Origin: Thermoplasmata archaeon
Lineage (GTDB): Archaea; Thermoplasmatota; Thermoplasmata; Thermoplasmatales; Thermoplasmataceae
Assembly: GCA_021797225.1 (NCBI GenBank)
Contig: JAKAAE010000030.1
Location: forward strand, 1-14,318
Direction of reading: 5' to 3'
Length of the DNA stretch: 14,318 nucleotides
The notes under the pieces were generated by a model, which saw only the letters and a list, made by a program, of their open reading frames with translations, made no database searches and was not told the origin of the DNA. Made by a program: the position numbers and the translations under genes. This document shows, piece after piece, positions 8,501-13,159 of this stretch (position 1 is the stretch's first letter; each line of letters starts with the position of its first letter).

Positions 8501-8841
8501 AAATCATCAGAACTATTAAAAATAAAGTATTGCACACCATAGGTTTCATTAAGCATGCTAAAAATATATGATATTACACCACGGTTTTGTGTATAATTTA
8601 CATTAAGGAGACCCCCGTAATAAACATAGGGGATTTTATTATCGTTCAGCTGATTTCCCACATACTGCTGAAGATAGGATGGAACATATGCAAGTAATAC
8701 AGAAGAATTGTTGCTATTCTCTGCACTTTCATTAACAGGGGTGATGGTAGGAGACATTTCCATTTCGGAAATGGTCAGTGATGATATTAAGAATATAAAA
8801 ATTAACGTAACTGCAATTAATTTTTTTCTCCCCGCTTCCAT
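5521..8841 (-). CDS. Cell-surface S53 serine-carboxyl peptidase (sedolisin/kumamolisin-like)
   Basis: A 1106-residue exported acid protease. Residues 6-24 form a signal peptide or N-terminal membrane segment. Residues 48-117 look like a shortened propeptide, and the catalytic domain starts near 129. The S53 catalytic set is E203 and D207 (SETAID), oxyanion D287 (AASGDNG) and S394 (GGTSIATP), with spacings (4, 80, 107) close to kumamolisin (4, 82, 114). GPGWNPVTGLGTP (449-461) closes the domain, but the two expected Asp calcium ligands are Q437 and N453. Residues 480-960 are Ser/Thr/Asn-rich beta-sandwich regions, including a possible LamG-like part (500-620) and carboxypeptidase-regulatory-like part (882-930); 965-1057 look fibronectin III-like. 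A membrane helix (1059-1085) and a charged tail suggest surface anchoring. There are more than 30 N-glycosylation sequons. Likely role: protein digestion outside the cell at low pH. Confidence 0.9.
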   Translation of the reverse strand: MEAGRKKLIAVTLIFIFLISSLTISEMEMSPTITPVNESAENSNNSSVLLAYVPSYLQQYVGNQLNDNKIPYVYYGGLLNVNYTQNRGVISYIFSMLNETYGVQYFIFNSSDDFIPYEQADTAYPAYPYTPSNIYDAYDMNYIHNQGYYGNNTTIVVVDAYGDPSINYDASVFDNLTGLSPINLSVYTPEGAITSTNSGWASETAIDVEWTHAMAPGAKIDLVLSPGDGSRLLDSVEWAISNHLGDIISLSWGQAESQMTLTEIAEMNNIYKQAAEENITVVAASGDNGANDGTSSNTVNFPAADPYVLGVGGTTLLETSSGIFSQTAWGDTLNGKEEASGGGFSSYFSTPYYQIAPNYTESQRGVPDVALDANPSTGVLTIVDGQTFTLGGTSIATPMWAGIIATMDQYYNRSLGLVNPIFYKISETNYYSNAFTQITSGGNFGYSAGPGWNPVTGLGTPLVSNLINDTGIILNGYGTVAIFNNTTYATGISVKINVPGNSVEQYNGSTYYYAGFYANPENYIKFGISANETGYYYKYSVYENGTRTSGTLPGSSSATIGVKISGSEIEFMVNGAVVKELNMPLVFAGDYRAAIGVQQDNSRTNFVNIPEGTFSSIGITNETGNIAYSGIYQQGYSMVDTSSYSNITFSYSSGTLTASRGIEVNKQIYGTSVPVHIYYSIVFGVKSKLTFSLSNGSSATYYVNGSKISGDSDTLSEGYYDITANSSGKNISREIYVPDIQTETFTVNAAPSYYSPNYTLVMDGFFKYTGESSSISVYELGDNNSANINASGYVPGSATGNTISSITLTPEKVLLNIFVSNGNVTVSVNGESTENDGGFHYLMIEPASVDINVTKAGYSTYNKTTDLIPGENKYIYVLLTPDNTSLKEVTGNVENIQYKYNLSNVDITHNGTSLGYTNQSGQYVLFLNSSVDATFHEYLYNNNTTSLSPGSNPVVYMTPENVTVNIVTFKITYTFPLGFYYAFVSWDKYPFSNFGEYVLSYSNNSLMLNSHTDVITSSGTTFAFIPGLTTGKTYYVMVDAYSSDGSFISSNEVAIHYTLISYLVSILIYFGIVGYIVFIILFLIYRRKRKKEREYDEYEQEKYNEN

Positions 8842-8863
8842 ATGTTCTTGGAAATCAACCTTA

Positions 8864-8875
8864 CTTAATATACTT
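8864..8875 (-). promoter_or_regulatory. TATA-like box of the S53 protease gene
   Basis: On the minus strand AAGTATATTAAG is centred about 28 bp before the ATG at 8841. No Shine-Dalgarno sequence is evident there, so a leaderless or nearly leaderless mRNA is likely. Confidence 0.5.
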
Positions 8876-8950
8876 AATGGTCAAATTGTCCCACCATTTA
8901 TTTCACTTTATAATTTTTTATACCATTCCAACGGCACGAAGTTCTTGATG

Positions 8951-8992
8951 TACCGGAAATTATTTTTAAAACCTGTGTTATTTTTTCCGGTA
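8951..8992. repeat. Perfect 9-bp inverted repeat TACCGGAAA / TTTCCGGTA
   Basis: TACCGGAAA at 8951-8959 is matched by its reverse complement at 8984-8992 across a 24-base, A/T-rich spacer. It begins about 110 bp upstream of the protease start. It could be a two-site operator or a hairpin. Confidence 0.6.
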
Positions 8993-8997
8993 AACAT

Positions 8998-9012
8998 CAT
9001 ACAATATGTATG
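8998..9012. promoter_or_regulatory. Palindrome CATACAATATGTATG
   Basis: Six-base arms CATACA and TGTATG flank a 3-base centre. The size and symmetry suit a dimeric winged-helix regulator, but no such regulator is encoded next to it. Confidence 0.35.
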
Positions 9013-9061
9013 ACAAATGCCCCGGGTTTAAATCTAAATTGTATAATTGTATAAATCAATG

Positions 9062-9106
9062 AATTTATTAATTTATTAATTTATTAATTTATTAATTTAT
9101 TAATTT
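9062..9106. repeat. 8-bp tandem repeat AATTTATT, five full copies plus a partial
   Basis: Five exact copies of AATTTATT run from 9062 to 9101, followed by a partial AATTT at 9102-9106. The array lies about 110 bp upstream of the exported 182-residue protein gene. Each unit also resembles an archaeal TATA element. It may be a slippage-prone array or a bent-DNA or protein-binding site. Confidence 0.9.
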
Positions 9107-9120
9107 CATTCTGCCTATTA

Positions 9121-9141
9121 TGAAAGAGGAATTCCTTTTCA
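9121..9141. promoter_or_regulatory. Imperfect palindrome centred on GGAATTCC
   Basis: TGAAAGA, GGAATTCC and TTTTCA form a dyad broken only by one extra base in the left arm. It lies about 74 bp before the ATG at 9215, in a position suitable for an activator or repressor site. Confidence 0.35.
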
Positions 9142-9183
9142 TACTGTTTAAAACTATAAAATATAGGGGAAATATAAGAAAAA

Positions 9184-9193
9184 GATTTTAAAC
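9184..9193 (+). promoter_or_regulatory. TATA-like box of the exported 182-residue protein gene
   Basis: GATTTTAAAC is centred about 26 bp before the ATG at 9215, and a purine-rich AAGAAAAA just upstream could serve as a BRE. A second A/T-rich run at 9198-9206 is too close to the ATG for a leaderless start. Confidence 0.5.
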
Positions 9194-9214
9194 CCAATTT
9201 AATATACAGGACAA

Positions 9215-9763
9215 ATGAAAAAATATCTACCGGCAGTTATTATTGTCCTTTCGCTTGTTATGGTAATGGCACCATTTGCCTCTTCAGCTTCAACTGTCAC
9301 TTTGCCGCCGGCTCCAGCTACACTACCATCTATAGAATACAACTACAACGGAACCAATGAATATATTACCGGAGCAGACTGGATTTCCTTCTTCTCCAGT
9401 GTCATTGATAATACTCATTATGTCACATATAGCTTTAACACATCTACCCAGTATCTCATTGTGTATGATCTGAACTATACAGGCATGAATCCTTACGGGC
9501 TTCAGTTCATAAATGCCCTTTCCTTTATAGGAACCCCGACACTGAAAAATATGACACAGGCTTTCAACGATACTAAAAATGAAGGTTCACAGGTTAAAGG
9601 GTATACAGATATACAGGCGCTTGATGCCGGTGCATACCCCGGCTTCTCGTTTTCTAAACCGGCTGTAAAACCGGTATCCCAGGATTATATTGATATCGGG
9701 ATAATCGTAGCTATAATAGCTGGAATGGTTGCACTATATTTTGTATTCAACAGGAAAAAATAG
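9215..9763 (+). CDS. Small exported, membrane-anchored protein of unknown function
   Basis: I do not recognise a family. The 182-residue protein has a clear N-terminal signal peptide (K2-K3, hydrophobic 6-21, a likely cleavage region at ASSAS near 22-26), a Pro-rich linker (31-39, PPAPATLP), an extracellular region of about 120 residues rich in Tyr, Asn and Thr, and a C-terminal membrane helix (160-178) followed by Asn-Arg-Lys-Lys. Five N-glycosylation sequons lie at N45, N75, N87, N112 and N118. There is no cysteine and no recognisable catalytic motif. This type I architecture, exterior domain with a short basic cytoplasmic tail, matches that of the divergently transcribed S53 protease. It could be a surface-layer accessory or binding protein, but this is not shown. 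A separate promoter-like site precedes the following ubiX gene. Confidence 0.85.
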   Translation: MKKYLPAVIIVLSLVMVMAPFASSASTVTLPPAPATLPSIEYNYNGTNEYITGADWISFFSSVIDNTHYVTYSFNTSTQYLIVYDLNYTGMNPYGLQFINALSFIGTPTLKNMTQAFNDTKNEGSQVKGYTDIQALDAGAYPGFSFSKPAVKPVSQDYIDIGIIVAIIAGMVALYFVFNRKK

Positions 9764-9773
9764 ATATCTAATA
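9763..9773 (+). promoter_or_regulatory. Possible TATA-like box of the ubiX-Mut7-C pair
   Basis: GATATCTAATA lies about 23 bp before the ATG at 9791, directly after the stop of the upstream gene. The match is weak; read-through from the upstream promoter is an alternative. Confidence 0.3.
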
Positions 9774-9790
9774 ATACCATATTTATTCAT

Positions 9791-10345
9791 ATGGAAAAAA
9801 TAGTTGTGGGTATGACCGGAGCTTCCGGTACAGTACTTGCGGTAAAATTTTTAGAGAGTATCAAAAATAGAGAGATTCATCTGGTGATATCAGAAAGTGC
9901 AAAGAAGGTTATGTCACTTGAAACAGATTATAAACCGGAATATGTTAAAAACCTTGCCAATTATGTTTATGATGATTCCGATTTAGCTGCTAGAATAAGT
10001 TCCGGTAGTTTTATGTTTTCAACCCTTGTTATTATTCCATGCTCATCATCCACCCTTGCAAAGATATCGGCAGGGATATCTGATACCTTGATAACCAGGG
10101 TTGCCACGGTTGCATTGAAGGAGCATAGAAAATTTATAATAGTGCCCAGAGAGATGCCATTCAGCTCAATTATGCTTGAAAACATGCTAAAACTCTCGAG
10201 GGATAATGTTATTGTTTCTCCTGCTGTACCGGGATATTATCAGAAGCCTTCAACCGTGGAAGATCTGGTGAATTTTGTGGTTGCCCGTGTCCTTGATCTT
10301 TCAGGCATTGATAATAGCCTTTCTTCCAGGTGGAAAGATGCTTAG
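9791..10345 (+). CDS. ubiX: Flavin prenyltransferase UbiX
   Basis: A 184-residue UbiX/Pad1-family protein that joins dimethylallyl phosphate to FMN to make prenyl-FMN, the cofactor of UbiD-type decarboxylases. The flavin-binding start MTGASG (8-13), the PCSSSTLAKISAG segment (83-95) followed by a DTLITR stretch, VPREMPFSSI (118-127), LENML (129-133) and PGYYQKP (147-153) all align with bacterial UbiX. E121 and Y150 correspond to residues at the prenyl transfer site. Length is normal. No ubiD gene is present in the window, so its partner must lie elsewhere. It overlaps the Mut7-C gene by 8 nt, indicating co-translation. Archaeal UbiD-like enzymes act, for example, in aromatic acid decarboxylation and the archaeal mevalonate pathway branch through trans-anhydromevalonate phosphate decarboxylase. 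Confidence 0.95.
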   Translation: MEKIVVGMTGASGTVLAVKFLESIKNREIHLVISESAKKVMSLETDYKPEYVKNLANYVYDDSDLAARISSGSFMFSTLVIIPCSSSTLAKISAGISDTLITRVATVALKEHRKFIIVPREMPFSSIMLENMLKLSRDNVIVSPAVPGYYQKPSTVEDLVNFVVARVLDLSGIDNSLSSRWKDA

Positions 10346-10784
10346 GTTCATGACAGACCATATGCTGGGCAAAACCTGTAAATGGATGCGTATCATAGGT
10401 TATGATACACTTTATCCGGAATGTAAAAGTGATACGGAAATACTTGATAAATGCATGCTGGATGATAGAATCTTGTTAACAAGGGATTACGAATTTTATA
10501 AAAGGTATGATAAATCTGTGTTCCTTGATAGCCCTGATTTTAAATTACAGTTGAAACAGATTGTGAAGCAATTTCCACCGGACAGGAAGCTATTCTTTTC
10601 ACGATGCCCACTGTGCAACAACCTGCTCGATGAGGTTGATTCCCGGCTTATGGGGCCGAAATTTAAGGATGTTATGGTGAGGTTCAGTAGGGTCAAATAC
10701 TGTAAACATTGCCATAAGTATTACTGGAACGGTAGCCATTACGATAAAATCCTTACAGAGATCCATGCTGTACTGGAAGGCTAA
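10338..10784 (+). CDS. Mut7-C RNase domain protein with zinc ribbon
   Basis: A 148-residue stand-alone Mut7-C (DUF82) protein. The N-terminal PIN-like part shows FMTDHMLGKTCKWMRIIGYDT (4-24), D32 and LLTRDYEF (46-53), the acidic residues expected for a metal-dependent ribonuclease. The C-terminal part has a zinc ribbon with C90-x2-C93 and C122-x2-C125, followed by YYWNGSH (128-134). In the family this arrangement suggests RNA cleavage, but a cellular target is not known. The ATG at 10338 is chosen over longer in-frame options because AGGTGG at 10328-10333 is a good ribosome-binding site and the domain begins right at this Met. It overlaps ubiX by 8 nt (ATGCTTAG), so both are in one transcript, although no functional link is obvious. 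Confidence 0.88.
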   Translation: MLRFMTDHMLGKTCKWMRIIGYDTLYPECKSDTEILDKCMLDDRILLTRDYEFYKRYDKSVFLDSPDFKLQLKQIVKQFPPDRKLFFSRCPLCNNLLDEVDSRLMGPKFKDVMVRFSRVKYCKHCHKYYWNGSHYDKILTEIHAVLEG

Positions 10785-10785
10785 G

Positions 10786-10793
10786 TTTTTAAT
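10786..10793 (+). promoter_or_regulatory. TATA-like box of the pelota gene
   Basis: TTTTTAAT is centred about 27 bp before the GTG start at 10817, just after the Mut7-C stop. It supports a leaderless GTG-initiated mRNA. The same T run could also serve as a terminator for the upstream genes. Confidence 0.4.
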
Positions 10794-10816
10794 TCAATTT
10801 AAAATAAACCATCACT

Positions 10817-11839
10817 GTGAAAATTGTAGAGGATGATAGAAAAGATTCGAAAATTGTGTTACTTATAAATACAATAGATGATTTATGGTATCTGAAAAAT
10901 ATACTTTCACCTGGAGATAACATTATAACCTCTGTATACAGAAGGCAGGAGCAGAAAACCGACATGACAAGGTCAAAGTCGGTGGAAAGAAAGAAAATTA
11001 AAATAAAATTGAAAATAGAAAAGGTGGATTTTCTGCCATATACAGATAATCTCAAAATCCTGGGAGAAATTGTGGAGGGAGAGAATACAGGAAGCCACCA
11101 GTCGGTGATGATCGGTATTGATGATGAAATTACACTGGTAAAAGATCTTGATAGTCAGGAATCACAGCTATTGAAGGAGTCTGTGGATAGTTTATATACA
11201 AATACGATAGTATTTGCATCCATGGATGATGAGTCCTGTAATGTCGCCATTTTGAAATCATACGGCATTCAGGATATGGGGGAAATAGTGTCAGGAAAAT
11301 CGGGAAAGGACTATGAGTCAAAAAGTAGTGATAGCGGATATTATAATGAGATACTACAGACCCTGAAAAACATAAAAAATCTTGCAACAATTATAGTACT
11401 TGGCCCGGGCTTTGAACATACAAAATTTTACGAAAAGATCAAAAAAGATCCCTTCTTCAATAGTATAGATGTGTACGATATTGCCGAAACCGATTCCGGA
11501 AAACGTGGAATATACGAATTTATGGCAGAAAAGCAGTCAGAAGACATACTCAAAGGTGCAAGACTCGCGGGTGATGAAAAACTTGTACAGTTATTCCTCA
11601 AAAATTTAAATAAAACGGAGTTGGGCATTTATGGTTATGATGAAATTGTAAAATATGCTGAAATGAATGTACTTGAAGATCTTCTAATCTCAGAATCTAA
11701 GTTCAGGGACCCGGAAACAAGGATGCTTCTTTCGCAGATAACAGGTTTAAATGTGCATATAATCAGTGATTATACTGATTCTGGAGATATAATAAAACGG
11801 TTCGGTGGCTACTGCGGCATACTTCGGTACAGAGCTTAA
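10817..11839 (+). CDS. pelA: Pelota homologue (Dom34), mRNA surveillance and ribosome rescue factor
   Basis: A 340-residue archaeal pelota. The N-terminal Sm-like domain starts KIVEDDRKDSKIVLL and continues with DDLWYLKNILSPGDNI (21-36) and YRRQ, the conserved pelota signature. The central eRF1-like domain includes the ETDSGKRGIYEF stretch, and the C-terminal domain contains GIYGYDEIVKYAE and ends FGGYCGILRYRA, the expected terminal motif. Pelota occupies the A site of stalled ribosomes with aEF1A and recruits ABCE1 to split the subunits. The start is GTG: no ATG precedes the conserved beginning and a TATA-like box lies at leaderless distance. The stop at 11837-11839 overlaps the convergent JAMM gene, leaving no room for a separate terminator. 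Length is normal for archaeal pelota. Confidence 0.95.
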   Translation: MKIVEDDRKDSKIVLLINTIDDLWYLKNILSPGDNIITSVYRRQEQKTDMTRSKSVERKKIKIKLKIEKVDFLPYTDNLKILGEIVEGENTGSHQSVMIGIDDEITLVKDLDSQESQLLKESVDSLYTNTIVFASMDDESCNVAILKSYGIQDMGEIVSGKSGKDYESKSSDSGYYNEILQTLKNIKNLATIIVLGPGFEHTKFYEKIKKDPFFNSIDVYDIAETDSGKRGIYEFMAEKQSEDILKGARLAGDEKLVQLFLKNLNKTELGIYGYDEIVKYAEMNVLEDLLISESKFRDPETRMLLSQITGLNVHIISDYTDSGDIIKRFGGYCGILRYRA

Positions 11840-12198
11840 ATTAATTCTAGTTTTAATGGGTCCCCGTTTCTTGTGTATGCTGAATAGTTTGTTAAATTAT
11901 ATGGATACCCTACTATTATATGCACAGGCCCTGTATTGGAAAACATATGCAGGTCCGCATCTGAAGGATGTGTGTTTCCTGAAGGATGGGAATGAACGGA
12001 CCCAACATAGCTGAAGTCTATTGGTATGGCATAGCTCTGGAATATTACGTGAACATTCCCGCTTATAGTCCCTGGGATCAATGCTATTTCATAAATAATA
12101 TGGTTTTCTGCCCGGAGGAGGGCACCGAATTCCTTCGGGTAAGAGTCCTTTGAGGCTTCCATTATCATTTTAAGGGTACGTTCCCTAATTAACCACAT
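11836..12198 (-). CDS. JAMM/MPN+ metalloprotease (Mov34 family), stand-alone
   Basis: A 120-residue single-domain JAMM protein. All catalytic residues are present: E23 (KEFGALL), H69 and H71, S79 and D82 in HSHPSGNTHPSDAD, which fits H-x-H-x7-S-x2-D exactly. Such enzymes remove ubiquitin-like modifiers; archaeal relatives cleave SAMP conjugates or process small modifier proteins. No modifier or E1-like gene is in the window, so the substrate is inferred only. The start ATG lies inside the nadK gene (14-nt overlap including the nadK TAG), which implies co-transcription and coupling. There is no signal peptide. The 3' end shares TTAA with pelota. At 120 residues it is a minimal MPN+ domain with no added parts. 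Confidence 0.92.
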   Translation of the reverse strand: MWLIRERTLKMIMEASKDSYPKEFGALLRAENHIIYEIALIPGTISGNVHVIFQSYAIPIDFSYVGSVHSHPSGNTHPSDADLHMFSNTGPVHIIVGYPYNLTNYSAYTRNGDPLKLELI

Positions 12199-13000
12199 CT
12201 TTTATCAGTTTCTCCCTGAGCCTGTCATAAAATGAATTTTTGAGTTCTATGAAAGTCAATTTTTCACTGGAAACTTTAATATCTATATGGTCGTTTCCAT
12301 TGACCACTGCTTCCCTCTGCCCGTCTATTATTACCAGGGAACTGAATTTCCCGATAATTTTTATGGTGATCTTTCCGTTGTCAGGACACACTATTGGGCG
12401 GAGCCTGGACCCGAATGGTGCTATATACGATATTACCATGGCCTTCAATGATGGAATAAGTATGGGGCCACCTGCACTGTAAGAATATGAAGTCGAACCT
12501 ATCGGCGTTGCTATAATTACCCCGTCTGCACTGGTGTTTTCCATGAAACGATCGTCTATATAAACGCTGAATTTCCTGATTTTTGATATTCTTGCGGTAT
12601 GAATTACAATGTCATTGATTCCTTTTCCGAAGAATTTATCATTTATATACACTTCAAGTTTCATGACATCATAAGTTGTATAATTCCCCTTAATCAGGCT
12701 ATGTATAGATTCTTCAATGTTGCCTATTTCAACCTCTGAGAGAAATCCAAGGCCGCCCACATTGATCCCCAGTATTTTACCTCTAGAAAGCTGGGCAGTC
12801 CGTAAAATAGTTCCATCCCCGCCTATTACTATTATTATGTCTGCATCGATGTTTTTAAAGGCCGTCCCTTTCCTGTTCATGGCTTTTGCAAGTTTGTCTT
12901 CCATTATTATTTCCCACGATGGTGGAATAATTTCAAGTATTCTCTTAGCTATCCTTATACACGAATGGCAGTTAATTCTTGCAATGATACCTATTTTCAT
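12185..13000 (-). CDS. nadK: NAD kinase (ATP/polyphosphate-NAD kinase)
   Basis: A 271-residue NAD kinase that phosphorylates NAD to NADP. The GGDGT motif is at residues 60-64 (IVIGGDGTIL), followed by LGINVGGLGFLSEV (77-90), the NAD-binding DGVIIATPIGSTSYSYSAGG (159-178), and IDGQRE (225-230). The usual Asn-Glu pair appears as N129-D130 (GINDIVIH), a conservative change at a position that contacts NAD. Length fits archaeal and bacterial NadK. The ATG at 13000 is preceded by GGTG (13006-13009 on the minus strand) at a spacing of five bases. The downstream JAMM gene overlaps its last codons. A TATA-like box about 40 bp upstream gives nadK and the JAMM gene their own promoter, separate from the tauE gene. 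Confidence 0.93.
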   Translation of the reverse strand: MKIGIIARINCHSCIRIAKRILEIIPPSWEIIMEDKLAKAMNRKGTAFKNIDADIIIVIGGDGTILRTAQLSRGKILGINVGGLGFLSEVEIGNIEESIHSLIKGNYTTYDVMKLEVYINDKFFGKGINDIVIHTARISKIRKFSVYIDDRFMENTSADGVIIATPIGSTSYSYSAGGPILIPSLKAMVISYIAPFGSRLRPIVCPDNGKITIKIIGKFSSLVIIDGQREAVVNGNDHIDIKVSSEKLTFIELKNSFYDRLREKLIKDVVN

Positions 13001-13033
13001 TTATACACCGATACTCTCATCCATTCATTTGCG

Positions 13034-13046
13034 TTTAATTAATTTT
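13034..13046 (-). promoter_or_regulatory. TATA-like box of the nadK-JAMM operon
   Basis: On the minus strand AAAATTAATTAAA lies about 40 bp before the nadK ATG. With initiation roughly 26 bp downstream it would give a leader of about 14 nt that carries the GGTG ribosome-binding site at 13006-13009. Confidence 0.4.
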
Positions 13047-13107
13047 ATGCTTATGGTTTGGCAATTTTTAATGATGTGTATAATTGTATATCTTCTGTTT
13101 CTATTTG

Positions 13108-13150
13108 AAAAAATTTTAAATTTTAAAAAATAGATTTGTTTTAAAAAATA
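13108..13150 (-). terminator. Three oligo-T runs downstream of tauE
   Basis: Read on the minus strand, three T6 runs follow the tauE stop (plus-strand A runs at 13143-13148, 13125-13130 and 13108-13113), each about 17-18 bp apart. Two lie in exact 12-bp direct repeats TTTTAAAAAATA (13121-13132 and 13139-13150). They fit the oligo-T signal of archaeal RNA polymerase and should separate tauE from nadK. Confidence 0.5.
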
Positions 13151-13159
13151 TTTATATTT

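Larger units (their letters stand above)
8842..9214. other. 373-bp divergent intergenic region
   Basis: This is the only stretch of more than 300 bp without a gene. It separates two outward-facing genes for exported, membrane-anchored proteins. It contains TATA-like boxes for both genes, a 9-bp inverted repeat (8951-8992), a short palindrome (8998-9012), an 8-bp tandem repeat (9062-9106) and an imperfect palindrome (9121-9141). I see no convincing open reading frame, tRNA or box C/D motif. It is markedly richer in A and T than the flanking genes. Confidence 0.7.

Noticed and set aside
8708..9013. Plus-strand open frame over the S53 start and the intergenic region
   Set aside because: It covers the signal peptide region of the protease on the other strand, and the encoded sequence has no family features.
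9062..9106. CRISPR array
   Set aside because: The 8-bp units are directly adjacent, with no spacers and no cas genes in the window.
10275..10337. Upstream TTG start for the Mut7-C gene
   Set aside because: The added residues lie within ubiX and precede the domain; AGGTGG is properly spaced for the ATG at 10338.
11805..12014. Plus-strand open frame across the pelota-JAMM junction
   Set aside because: It lies opposite the JAMM catalytic residues and has no ribosome-binding site or recognisable motif.
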